This document shows, in pieces, positions 49,519 through 60,990 of a stretch of 64,000 bases of DNA. Position 1 is the first letter of the stretch. Each line of letters opens with the position of its first letter. Origin of the DNA: Psilocybe azurescens (lineage: Eukaryota > Basidiomycota > Agaricomycetes > Agaricales > Agrocybaceae). The notes under the pieces are model-generated. The model was not told the origin of the DNA, made no database searches, and worked only from the letters and a program-made list of their open reading frames with translations. A program made the translations under genes and the position numbers. The stretch is from positions 1 to 64,000 of the forward strand of contig JAJIRX010001076.1 of NCBI GenBank assembly GCA_023853785.1, written 5' to 3'.

Positions 49519-51055
49519 TCATTTCTTTGTTGGATATTTGAACGAATTGTGACTAGAAAGGTGAATGTCAGTTTGTTTCAAGCCGCCAAGTGATGAATAC
49601 TCACTTATAAAATTTGGCATTATTGATGCCTGCGCTGACTTTGAAAGCCGATTGTTGGCATATCTCATCTCTCATAGGCAAAGGAGATGGGACCGAGGGG
49701 CCATGCAATGGAAGTTTAGCCCATCAGTAGAGGGCGGAAGGGCTTTGACAGCCTGTCCCTGCATCATCACAGGGATCTTGGTCTTTTGGCTCGCCCGTGC
49801 TTTGGGGGCCTTTGCTTTAGGCTGTGGACCCAGAACGCGGTGTTTCGGTCCAGCATGTCGACAACCTTTCTTGCCCTTCTGCGTCGCAATTGGAGTTCTG
49901 CTCCTATGCCTAAACGACACCCATTATTACCTTACAATCGAGAGGATAGATAAACGGCATGCATACCTTGTGACATCTCCCGGAGCTCCAATGCTCGTAT
50001 CGCCCTCCCCTCTAGTTTGAGAAAATGACACTCGTTACCATCTATCAGTCGAGAGGCGGGAATAAAATTCATACCTTCCATCACTGTTCAGAATGCTATA
50101 CACTAGCTCAACGGGTCCGCCGGCCCCGGAGCGTATAGTGATGCAGTGTCCTGCGTTGGTGGATAAAAATTTGTGATTTATTTCCGCCTCTCCGCCGGAG
50201 GGGAAACTTGTGGTTATTATTTGATCGTCGGGAGGAGTTTCATCGGGCTCCCTCAGTACTTGAACAATCTGATTTTTATCAACATTTATTGGATCCTTGT
50301 AGAGGCCCGCCTGCCGCAGCTCCTCGATGGTACTCTCTGGGATGACAATGACGAGTGGTGGTGCCAGTGGTGTAGACCTATAGTTATGTCAGTAAAGTTG
50401 AGCGCGAGCGCGTGCTGCATCCGTGTAGAAAATCAGTCTTACGGGATGTGAGGTGCGACCAGATCAGGTAAATAGTCGTTGTACGTGGGCAAAGCGTCTG
50501 TCGATCCATAAAGCAATGGTTAGAACAGTGTTATACAATTTGAAATTGTGCATACAAGCGAGAGACATACAGCCTGAGATCGCCTCGTTAAAGGGGGGAG
50601 CTATCGGGCAGGGTGCGAGGTGCGGCATGCTCATTGACAAGAGCTTCGTTATTTGCGACACAGATGGGTGGAGACAGCACGGATGACGGGGTGGATGAAA
50701 TAGAGCTGATCAGGGATGGTGTATAAGAGGGCAAGTGCCAACCGCAATTAGAGTAGGAAGGAAAAGATGTGTGCCAGTAAGTGGAAAGCTGGGAGCGGGG
50801 CAGCAATTGCGTGGGGATAGGCACATGCCAGTCCGACATATTATAGTAGTTGCCCCACGTCGATGGGTACACATCCGAGCTAGATAGAGACGCTACGATA
50901 ATCATGATGGTTGATTAGTAAATAAACGCATATGCATCCTCGCCGACGCAAGCAAGCTTACAGTTATGGAATGTTGTGGACGTGCCAACTTGATCACCCT
51001 CTCCTACTTTTCTGGAGAGCACGAGGTCCGAGGTCTGGCTCATGTACATTGACAT
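49519..51055 (-). CDS. U-family protein copy C (frame-broken as read)
   Basis: Exon 1 is 51055-50962 (MSMYMSQTSDLVLS) and exon 2 is 50892-50571, the longest version of this exon (about 107 codons, with a unique Ser-rich insert). Exons 3-7 follow, reading YALPTYNDYLPDLVAPHIP, IPESTIEELRQAGLYKDP and IATQKGKKGCRHAGPKHRVL, with a stop at 49519 after KYPTKK. Two frame breaks lie at C runs: an extra base at 50610-50615 and a missing base in CCCCTCGG of exon 6. All splice sites agree with copy B. It is antisense to the following Q fragment. Confidence 0.65.
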
Positions 51056-52079
51056 TGTGATGGTGGTGATGGTAATGGAGGGACAGGACGTTTAGTGGGG
51101 AAAAGATGACAATGGTTGTCTTTTCACGAAAAACAAAGAACTTGTGGCCTTATCCACGCGTTCTAACTCCCAGGTTATTTGGCCTTTGCCGTGTACCTGG
51201 GTGCTGACTCGACTTCTCAACTTATCAAAAGATGAACAATGTTGATCGATTCCCAGGCAATTTTCCCGCTCCCACTGGTACACACAACAGATGCAGGGTC
51301 TAACCATTATGGGCGATACATCTCCCTCCCCTGCCCCTCAATGTGAGCTCGGGTATAGTCATATTATTCGCATATCCTTCAAATCGATTTTTATATCTAC
51401 GAGGCCTCGAAGCACGCCACTCAAGCTGCCGTTGTATTTCCCTGAGCTTTCTCAACCACAGTGAACACAGTCAATCAACTTGGGCGACTGGGTATCTTCA
51501 ACGGGCTTATTTAAACCTTCTTTCTCCTGTGAACATTCAAACACGATAATCACAAACGTCTGATGTGATTTCTTGTTCTTTCTGTTTCATAACACCCATT
51601 TGGATTACCTGCTTCGACTAGCTGCCTATTTATCCCAGTGTTCCTACTATGCGTCGGACATTCAACATTTATTTAGTCTGTGGACATGATTTCACAACCT
51701 TGTTTTACTCAAGGCCTCTCACAAGTATGTCAGACGTACGGCCGGGTCAGTATAATGAAAGAAAGTGACTACTTGGAGAACTCAAAGTGGATTATAAACC
51801 ATCAGGCAACCTGTCACCAGTACACAAGTTCGCTACACTCATCACGGGGATGGATAAATTGCATTAGTAGAGGCCTGAAGTGCTCGGCGGCTATGCTCCT
51901 TCTCTTCTATAGTCCAATTACTCGCTTGTCGACTTGGAAGCTGTCGCCTACTGCGATCATAGTGCTTATTGTAACCGCGTATATGTACCTGAATGAAACC
52001 CGGCATTCAAAGGACGAGATGGCAATACTACTTTTCATATACTGTGCTTAGCTCTAGCCGAAATAACACACACGGCAAC
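51056..52079. repeat. 5' flank of U-family copy C
   Basis: Conserved upstream region shared with copies A, B and D. Its far end (from about 51870) holds sequence related to Q just before GHNLYAKE. Confidence 0.6.
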
Positions 52080-52445
52080 GTACCGTCCGCCATACACACG
52101 CGCATACATTCACCACCTGCTGTACACGCTCGAGATGTCCGCGCACGCGCAGCTCGTACCGCATAATCTTGCAGTGCTCAATGCGTTCTTCACGGCGGTT
52201 CGTGCTGTAATTGGCTCTTCTTTCTTCTCTATCTCCGCTTCCCCTCCAAGAACGACATCTACGATGATGCAAGCCACCACGAACTGAGGAGAAGAATTCC
52301 GGCGCTTTGCCACAATATACTCCTCATAGCTACGCGTGTTCGAGGACGCGGAGCAGGGATGGAGGGGGTGGATTGTTCGAGAGGCAATGGTAAAGGGACG
52401 GTTCGCTGAAGAGAAAATGTACGAGGAAAGGGATAGTTGTGCATT
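52080..52445 (+). pseudogene. Q fragment 5 (C-terminal part)
   Basis: Encodes PPYTRAYIHHLLYTLEMSAH, HNLAVLNAFFTAVRAVIGSS and FRRFATIYSS, then an in-frame stop before LRVFEDAE. The catalytic-like domain and zinc cysteines are missing. Confidence 0.75.
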
Positions 52446-52914
52446 GGATTGTTGAGTATGGGCTGACAGTTTTGGTTGATCGACCAAAGAAAAAGAGTGC
52501 GTTGAGATGAGATGAAGGGCTAGCCTGAAAGTTAGCTGATACACATACGCCACTCATGATTTACTATTTTTGTTTTTATATAGATTTTCTATGCGATACG
52601 ATGTGATTCTCTATGTTATGTTGCTTCGTGCACTTTAGTTTCCACTATCCACCCCGGATTTCAGTTTCAATGTTTTAACTTCAAATTTAACATTAACATT
52701 TGGCATGGGCCTTGTTCGGTACATATGGTAGTGATAGAGCAAGTATCCTACGTGATCTGGACAAATAAAGAAAGAAAGAGCTCAGGATAGTACTGCTGGA
52801 TACCATTTCTGAGACTTCAGATCTTTTCCCTTGTTTTTTTTTTTTTTTTTTCTTTTTGTATCTCTTCCTCCATTCTTCCTCCCTCCTCCTCACGAACGGC
52901 AGATGAAAAAAACG
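52446..52914 (+). repeat. 3' flank of Q fragment 5
   Basis: Shared with 24800-25150 (reverse complement), 12831-13400 (reverse complement) and 59076-59500. Contains a poly-T run at about 52828-52850. Confidence 0.65.
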
Positions 52915-53516
52915 GGGTAGTTCAGATCCTTTCTAAGGGAGCTTGAAGATGGTAATATATTTGCGGCGCTGATATAGGGGGGGGTTATCAGAAATCAGAG
53001 CCGCCGAACGAAAGATGATGATAGAAGTGAGATGGGGTTGGTATGTCATTGGGAGTTCTTGTCAAGTCCGAGTCGAACGAACGATGTTCGTTATTGTTGG
53101 ATGTGACTGTTTCCTTAACGGTGTTACGCGAGGATATATTTTCCTCCATTCCCGGTCTCACCATCCTTGGTTCACATGGGCGGCAACTCGTTGGCTACAG
53201 CATAATTCGAACCACACTTCTTGTGTTGAGCTGGAGTAGCTGCTGGACTTGTAGTCTTGTTCACGTCTTAATAGTAACCTGATAATACATATATAACTAT
53301 GTTATCTATGACCGCATCCTTATGATCAACTCCTGCTAATGATTGGAGAAGCGAGGAGAAACCGCGGAGAATTCAAACGCTGATTAAAAGCTCCTGAGGG
53401 AAGTTCGAAGAAATGAAGCAATGAATCTAATCTTATCTCTCATACCCAACCAATCAAATCAGCGCCGATCCACATTGATCACGACCAACCATGCACCACC
53501 GAACAACACAAAACTC
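52915..53516 (+). repeat. 5' flank of Q fragment 6
   Basis: Starts with TTCAGATCCTTTCTAAGGGA and continues through the shared 5' flank to CAGCGCCGATCCACATTGAT. Confidence 0.75.
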
Positions 53517-53526
53517 ACCCCCGCGC

Positions 53527-54037
53527 TAGTCTCTCCTAGACAGACATCGATATTATGTGATGTGCGTACGATCACGATAATATGAAGTCTGTTGTTTACC
53601 ACGCCCCAAAACCGCGCTAGAAAATCATTATGTAATCTTCGGACTTCCAAATTTACTTTCTGAGCCCAGTGCGCGATGGTAGGGCGCTTTTCATAGTCTT
53701 TGGCAGATATAATTTCTCATGTGGTTCTTGAGAATCTTCTATAAAAATTGGAATCTCTCGAGGCGGTGTGGGAGTGTTAAGCAAAGTAGGTTCGATAGCA
53801 AGCCTAAATCCGGATCACGTGAACAGTATTTGAGTGCTTTTCCTACCGACAAAAACCCCATTGATCTTCAACCTAAAATTTAATCTGTGCTTCATATACT
53901 CTACAGAATAACTTTCTCTAAGAAAAATAGCCAAAAGCCTTGTTAGTCGCGTGAAATCGACGCGACGCCTTTTCAAAGTCCGAAGATTACATAAATCTTT
54001 TCCAGCGCGGTTTTGGGGGCGCGGTAGACACAGGACT
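53527..54037. mobile_element. 511 bp element with 10 bp target duplication
   Basis: ACCCCCGCGC is duplicated at 53517-53526 and 54038-54047. Paralogous Q copies carry it once, in the same context (reverse complement near 11200, and around 45165). About 70 bp inside the left end and at the right end are inverted repeats of about 50 bp built on CCCAAAACCGCGCT and ATGTAATCTTCGGACTT. The interior is AT-rich and has no transposase. The outermost bases (TAGTCTC and AGTCCTG) pair only loosely. The duplication length fits a Mutator-like element. Confidence 0.78.
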
Positions 54038-54047
54038 ACCCCCGCGC

Positions 54048-54830
54048 ACCTCCCAGCGATATTCATCCACATGTCCAGCGACACCTCTCTACCCGCACGC
54101 AAAGCCCTCTCCGCTCTCCTCACAGAATCGCTCTTCGGACCCGAAACCGCTGCAGTGCACCCGCTGCACATGCTCGACGAGGACGTACGCGTTTGATGTG
54201 TTGCCGCTGAGGCAAGAGGTCAAGCTTTCAATGCGTTGTCCGGACGGCCGGAAGGCTTCTTCTGCCTCTGCCTCTGCCTCTGCTCCTTCCCCTCCTGAAT
54301 ATCGGATATTGAATCCGGACCCGAATCCGCATCCGCATCCGATCACCAACTTCAACATAACTCCCCTTCCCAACCCACCTCCACCACCATAAATGCATAA
54401 CACCCCACCTCCTCACCACGCTCTGCTGAATGCGTTCTTCGCGGGGGTCCAGGGTGTTATCTCCACGTGCTCCTCCTCCTCTTCCCTCTCTTCTTCCCCT
54501 TCCTATCTCCCTTCTTCAAGCCATCGTTGGCATCATCCCCGTCGTCATCCCCTTCAACAGCATGATCCCCTCCAACAACAATTTCGACTTCGATTTCGAC
54601 CTCGACCTTGACCACGAGAGCGACGACAACGACCACGCCGACAACAAAGCCGACGCCGACGCTAACCCCAACACAATGGGTGCACGAAGTCCGGCGCTTC
54701 GCCACGATGTACTCCTCCGACATGCGCATGTTTGAGGACGCGGAGCGGAGGTGAGCGGAGGCGGATCGGGAGAGAGGAACGGGGCGGTTGGCTCGGGAGA
54801 AGGAGAAGGAGAATGACAACGGGAAAGTGA
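54048..54830 (+). pseudogene. Q fragment 6 (middle and C-terminal parts)
   Basis: Encodes IFIHMSSDTSLPARKALSAL, ESLFGPETAAVHPLHMLDED, then jumps to ALLNAFFAGVQGVIST and WVHEVRRFATMYSSDMRMFE, followed by a Lys/Glu-rich tail. The zinc-ligand segment is deleted and an in-frame stop follows DAERR. Confidence 0.75.
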
Positions 54831-55739
54831 AAGAGGAGGAGGAGGAGAAGGGTGTGATAAGGAGAAACGAAGGGGAGGGGAGGGAGAGGAGAGAGGAGTT
54901 GTATGTTGGAGCCTTGAGTGGACGTGAAGGGTTGAACGTTGAGCGCTGAGCTGACGGGCGATTGGTACTAACCAAATCGTTGTTATTTATGGTCTTTGTG
55001 TGGGTTCTCAAATTTTATTTGGGCGTACAATTGGTTGGGTCGTTGATGTGTTTAATTGATGCGTTCTAATCTCTAGCTTGGATCCCCGGACGAAATGCGA
55101 TTCTGTGACTCTGTCGAATGTACAAGCATGAAAGCATCTTCAGGTTCTAAGTTTAATTCAGAGCATTCTGGTGATCATCGATACCCAGTGAGTGATACCC
55201 TACGTGATCAAGAGAAAGATTGAGAGAAAAGAAAGAAACAATGGTACCCCTGAATACCATTTGACGGGATTTTAGATTTTAATTTAAAGCGACAGAGAAT
55301 TCAACAGCGAAGATCACAGAGAGGGCTCGTGAATCGTGAGACGAAGGCCTAGGTTCCGACTGTGCCAGATTCCAGAGTACTTATTGGACACAGCAGCCAC
55401 TAGTGTCATTCAGTCCTATGTTCTATCTTCCACACATATTCAACTCCATTGAGGCCGAGTCTAACCGTGAAACGGTATGGGTTCCAACTTCCTACCTTTC
55501 TATCAGAGCCTCCCAACAAACCCTTTCTCCTACCTTCCATAGACGTTAAACTCTGTGATCCTACTGAAAACTCTCCATGGACCGAATTTTCCTCCAATCT
55601 CAAACCATCTGAATTGCCAGTGCAAGAAAAGGGTGGTATCGAGCCAATCTCCTCCATTAGTCCCAAAAGGCTCCCAGTTGCATCGACGCATGCGATGTTA
55701 AATGCCTCAGTGCTCAATGCCATTCTCATATCATTAACA
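54831..55739. other. 3' flank of Q fragment 6 and unique segment
   Basis: Up to about 55270 it resembles other Q 3' flanks. 55270-55740 occurs once in the window. It holds a 153-codon minus frame (55406-55867) and an overlapping 114-codon plus frame (55449-55793). I recognise neither and cannot tell which, if any, is real. Confidence 0.4.
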
Positions 55740-56402
55740 TCCTTTCCCTCAGTGTCAGAAGACTGGATCCAAAAGCATACACGAAAGGTGTGATACTTCT
55801 CCATTATTAGCACCTCGTGGTCGGTCGAGTCGCTCGGCATGCTCCAGGAATCATTTTCAGACTTCATTTACCCCGACGGTCCGCCTGGGTTCTGCCAGTG
55901 TCGGCAATGTGAACGCTTGGTTAAATTCTACGTTTGATGACTGATGAGTGAGTAATTTATATCAACGTGGCAGCAAAGTCTCGCCCTTAAATGATTCTTG
56001 TCTGATTAACATCAAGTCAGAGTTTTCTATCTGGGCCCCCAATTCGGCCAGCATGGGAGTAACTAGAGAGCGATAGACTTATGTTGTTAGATTATTAAAT
56101 GGAAACGGGAGAATTAAGGGGAAAAGAGAAGTTATAGTTCTTCGTACTATATCCAATGCCGAAATTAAACGGGAAACGACCAATATGGGCAACATCGTGT
56201 TCAGAAGCGCACTATTATTCTCACGGTCAATCGATATGCGGAGATAAAAGCCGAGAGAAGCAAAAAAATCACATATCTCAATCTCGTACTACATTGTCCT
56301 CATCGATGCGCCCGACGTGCTCGCCCATGATTCCCGAAATCCTCTATCACCACCATTGGCACATTCTTCTATACCGTCAGCAAGCTACAGCGCAGATTGT
56401 TT
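55740..56402. repeat. 3' flank of U-family copy D
   Basis: Reverse-complement match to the 3' flanks of copies A, B and C. Confidence 0.6.
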
Positions 56403-57782
56403 TTACGATGGATATTTGAACGAATTGTAACTAGAAAGGTGACTGTCAGTTTGTTTCAAGCTGCCAAGTGATGAATACTCACTTATAAAATTTGGCATTA
56501 TTGATGCCAGCGCCGACTGTGAACGCCGATTGTTGGCATATCTCATCTCTCATAGGCCAAGGTGGTGGGGCCGAGGGGACCATACAATGGAAGTTTACCC
56601 CGTCGGTAGAGGGTGGCAGGGCTTTGACAGCCTGTCCCTGCATCATCACAGGGATCCTGGTCTTTTGACTCGCTCGTGCCTTGGGGGCCTTTGCTTTAGG
56701 CTGTGGACCCAGAACGCGGTGTTTCGGTCTAGCATGTCGATAACGTTTGTTGCCCTTCTGCGTCGCAGTTGGACTTTTGCCCCTACGCCTAAACGAGACC
56801 CGTTATTACCTTATAGTCGAGAAGATAGATAAACGGCGTGCATACCTTGTGACATCTTCTTGAGCTCCAGTGCTCGTATCGCCCTCCCCACTAGTTTGAG
56901 AAAAAGACACTCATTACCATCTATCAGTCGAGAGGCGGAAATAAAATTCATACCTTCCATCACTGTTCAGAATGCTATACACTAGCTCAACGGGTCCGCC
57001 GGCCCCGGAGCGTATATTGACGCAGTGTCCTGTATTGGTGGATAACAATTTGTAGTTTATTTCCGCCTCTCCGCCGAAGGGAAACGTGTCGTTATCGTTT
57101 GGTCATCGGGTGGACTTTCATCGGGCTCCCTCGGTGCTAGCGTACTCACATTTCTATCAATATTTATTGGATCTTTGTAGAGGCCCGCTTGCCGCAACTC
57201 CTCGATGGTACTCTCTGGGACGACAAGGACGAGTGGTGGTGCCAGTGGTGTGGACCTATAGTTATGTCGGTAAGGCTGAGCGCGAGCACGTACTGCATCC
57301 ATGTAGAACATCAGTCTTACGGGATGTGAGGTGCGACCAGATCAGGTAAATAGTCCGTGGGCAAAGCATCTGCTAGTGCATAAAGCAATGGTTAGAACAG
57401 TGTTATACGATTTGAAATCGCGCATACGAGCGAGAGACGTACAGCCTGAGATCGCCTCGTTAAAGGGGCGGCTATCGGGCTGGGAGCGAGGTTCGGCATG
57501 CCCGTCAGTGGGAAATGGAGAGTTGGGCAGAAAATGCGCGGGGATAGGCTCATGCCAGTGCGGCATATCGGAGTAGCTGCCCCACATTGAGGGGTACATG
57601 TCCGAGCTAGATAGAGACGCTACGATAACCACCATGGTTGATTAGTAAATAAACGCGTATTCATCCTCGCCGACGCAAGCAAGCTTACAGTCAAGGAATG
57701 TTGAGGATGTGCCAACTTGAGCACTTCCTCCTACACTGCTGGAGAGCGCAAGGTCCGAGGCGTGGCTCATGTACATTGACAT
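56403..57782 (-). CDS. U-family protein copy D (short exon 2, frame-broken as read)
   Basis: Exon 1 is 57782-57689 (MSMYMSHASDLALS) and exon 2 is 57619-57443, the shortest version at 59 codons. Exon 3 reads YALPTDYLPDLVAPHIP and exon 4 has IPESTIEELRQAGLYKDP-like sequence with VVPES in place of VIPES. The last exon ends in HNSFKYPS at TAA 56403. Exon 4 is one C short in TTTCCC, shifting the frame as read. Splice sites and phases match copy B. Confidence 0.65.
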
Positions 57783-58784
57783 CGTGATGGTGGTGGTGGT
57801 AATGGAGGAACAGGCCGTTCGGTGGGGAAAAGACGACAATGGTTGTCTTTTCATGAAAACAAAGGACTTGTAGTCTTATCCATGCGTTCTAACTCCCAGG
57901 CTCTTTGACCTTTTCCGTGTACTTGGGTTCTGACTCAACTTCGTAGCGTGTATCAAAGGATGAACAATGTTGACCGATTCCCAGACAATTTCCCGCTCCC
58001 ACTGGTACACACAACAGATGCAGGGTCTAACCATTATGGGCGATACATCTCCCCCCTCTGCCCCTCAATATGAGGCTGGGTATGGTCGCATTATTTGCAT
58101 ATCCTTCAAATTGATTTTTATGTCTACGAGGCCTCGAAGCACGCCACTCAAGCTGCAGTTGTATCTCCTTGAGCTTTCTCAACCACAGTGAACACAGTCA
58201 ATCGACTTGGGCGACTGGATATCTTCGACGGACTTAATTAAACCTTCTTTTGCCTGTGAACATTCAAACACGATAATCATAAACATCTGATGTGATTTCG
58301 GGTCCTTCCTGCTCCATAACACCCATTTGGATTACGTGCTTCGACTAGCTGCCTATTCATCCCGGCGTTCCTACTATGTGTGTGTCGGATATTCAACATT
58401 TATTTAGTCTGTGGACATGATTTCACGACCATGTTCGACTCAGGGCCTCTCACGACGTACGGCGGAGTCAGTATAATGAAGGAGAGTGATGACTTCGACC
58501 ACTCAAAGGGGATTATAAGCCATCAGGCAACCTGTCACCAGCATACAAGCTCGCTACACTCACCACGGGGATGAATAAATCATACTAGTAGTAGGCCTGA
58601 AGTATTCGGCGGCTGTATTCCTGCTCTTCTGTTGTCCAATTACTTGCTTGTACATGGACTTGGAAACCGTCGCCTGCTGTGATCATAGTGGTTATTATAA
58701 CCGCGTATATGTACCTGGATGGAACCAGGCATTCAAAGGACGAGATGAGAACACTACTTTTCAAACACTATGCTGAGCCGTACA
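57783..58784. repeat. 5' flank of U-family copy D
   Basis: Conserved upstream region of the U family, ending where Q fragment 7 begins. Confidence 0.6.
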
Positions 58785-59075
58785 TCCTCCACCTGCTGCA
58801 TAATTTTGCGGTGCTGGATGCGTTCTTCACGGCGGTTTGTGCTGTGATTGGCTCCTCTTGGTTCTCTGCCTCCGTTTCCTCTCCAACAACGAAAACGACA
58901 TCTACGATGGCGCAAACCATCACACGAACTGGGCAGATGGATTCCGGCGCTTTACTGCGATATACTCTGCAGTACTGCGTGTGTTCAAGGATGCGGGGCG
59001 GAGATGGAGGGTCGTAGGTCGTGCTAGAGGCAAAGGTAAAGGGAAGATTCGCAGGAGAGAAAATACATGAGGAAA
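58785..59075 (+). pseudogene. Q fragment 7 (C-terminal part)
   Basis: Encodes ILHLLHNFAVLDAFFTAVCA and FRRFTAIYSAVLRVFKDAGR. Starts within the conserved YTRAY-HHLL motif directly at the edge of the U copy D flank. Confidence 0.75.
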
Positions 59076-59529
59076 AGTGATAGTTGTTCGTTGGTCCTTG
59101 AGTATGGGCGGATGGGTTCGATTGATTGACAAAAGCAACAAGAGTGTGTTGTGATGAAGGGTTAACCTGAAAGTTAGTTGATACTCCCGCCCACTCGTGG
59201 CTTTCGTTTTCAGTGTGATGTGATGGGATCAATGCATAAGTATCCAATACACCTACATGTTATGGTGCTTCGAGCACTCTAATTTCCAATTCCTCATTCC
59301 TGATTTCTTTCTATCCACCCCGGACCTCAGATGCAGGGGTTTTAACTTCAATCCAACTTCAACTTTTGGCGTGGTCTGTGTTCAATACATATGATAGTGG
59401 TATAATAAGTACCCTACGTGAACAAGAGAAAGACAGAAAGAAAGAGCTCAGAATAGTACTTCTGAATATCATTTCGGAGCCTTCACATATTCTCCCGCCT
59501 CTTCATCTTCCTATACCTGTTCCCCCAAT
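59076..59529 (+). repeat. 3' flank of Q fragment 7
   Basis: Shared 3' flank, joined to the next 5' flank near 59520. Confidence 0.65.
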
Positions 59530-59999
59530 GATAGAATTGAGAGGGTTGGTGTATCATTGGAAGTCCTTGTCAAGCCCGAGTCGAACGAACAAGGCTTGTT
59601 GTCGTTGGACGTGACTATTGACGGCGTTGCATAGGAATATATTTTCCTCGGTTCCCTGTCTCTCCATCCTTGGTTCGTACGGGCGAAGAAGTTGGGAAAC
59701 AGTGGTCTCGTTGGCTATAGCATAACTTGAACAACACACCTGTCTTCAGCTGGATTTGTCAAGTCCCTTTTAACCTGTCTCCGTCTTAAATAGCACTAAT
59801 CAGTAGTAGTTTTATGGTGCGTAGGTACCATAGCAGCGAGGAAAACCCACGGAGAATTCAAACTTTGATTAAAAGCTCCTGAAGGAATGTTCAAAGAAAT
59901 GTAGTGATGAATGTAATCTTATCTCTCATCCCCAACCAATCACATCAGCGCCGATCACATTGATCACGATCTATCGGCCACCAGTACACCAATACCGAC
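59530..59999 (+). repeat. 5' flank of Q fragment 8
   Basis: Shared 5' flank, from GTTGGTGTATCATTGGAAGT to CACATTGATCACGATCTATC. Confidence 0.75.
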
Positions 60000-60990
60000 A
60001 GCACCGAACTCAGCGCGCTCCCACCTACCTCCCAGCAATATTCGTCAATGTCCACTGGCGCCTCTCTACCAGTAGGCGAAGCCTTCTCCGCTCTCCACAC
60101 GGAACCACCCGAAGCCGCCACGGTGCATACGCTCAGGCTGGAGGTCAATGCGTTGGCACGGAAGGCTTCTTCTACTTCTGCCTCTGCCTCTGCTTCTCCT
60201 CCCTTCTTCTGCTCCTGCTCCTGCGGTTCCTAAATATCAACGTTTCAAACCCGAACCCGAACCCGAACCCGAACTCATCCCCACCTCCATAACACCCCAC
60301 CCCTCTCCCCCTCTCCCCCTGCCCGCCTTCAAAACCGCGTTTCCTCACAGTTGCACTTTCACCACGCGAGATTCTGCATCATATCACGCACTTTGGTGTA
60401 GACTGATTAGATGTAGGGTGCGCGCAGCATGCGGCGGATGTGGGCGTAGCGCTGGACTTGGTGTTTCCTGTAAGGGATTATGGAGGGGTTCTGGTGCTAT
60501 AAGGGATTTGGGGGTGAAAGAGTGTGAGGGGACGGGAAAGCGGAAGGGGCAGATGAGGAAGCTGGAGATTGGACACAACATCTACGCGCTGGAGTTCTCG
60601 CCGTTCGCGGATGCGTTCCAGGGTGCGCTTTCCTCTTCCGCTTCTCGTGGTAACATGGAGCGCAAGGCGGATAAGGAGGGTAAGGAGGAGGAAGAGGAGG
60701 ATAGAAGACCGGTTTGCCTGTGCCCGCGTGCTCGCCCATCGCGTGTGCGCCCTGGGCGAGGTTGTAACACGGCATGGATGGGCCTGTGTTCTCCGGCGAG
60801 GCTGCGGCTGTTCTTTTCTTCGCTCCTTTCCTTCCTCATCCACCAATACAACTCACTTATCCGCAAAAACAAACACAACTAAAGAAACAAAAACGAAAAC
60901 GCCGGAAGTGGCATACTGCACGCCATACATGCGCGCGTACATCCACCACCTCTGTTGGAGCCTTGAGGCCTGTGCAGTTGCACATTTGTA
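60000..60990 (+). pseudogene. Q fragment 8 (middle to zinc site)
   Basis: Contains the middle segment (MSTGASLPVGEAFSALHTEP), the segment around IGHNIYALEFSPFADAFQGA, an out-of-frame zinc-ligand region near 60715-60780, and PYMRAYIHHL at 60920-60955, where it stops. The N-terminal domain is absent and frames change several times. Confidence 0.75.

Noticed and set aside
55406..55867. 153-codon gene on the minus strand
   Set aside because: Overlaps a similarly plausible plus-strand frame, has no recognised motif, and only its edge is shared with the other U flanks; listed as undecided unique sequence.
6733..58784. U family as mating-type homeodomain genes
   Set aside because: Variable N-termini and repeated copies recall the HD mating locus, but no homeodomain motif (WFxNxR) is present and the usual neighbour (mitochondrial intermediate peptidase) is absent.
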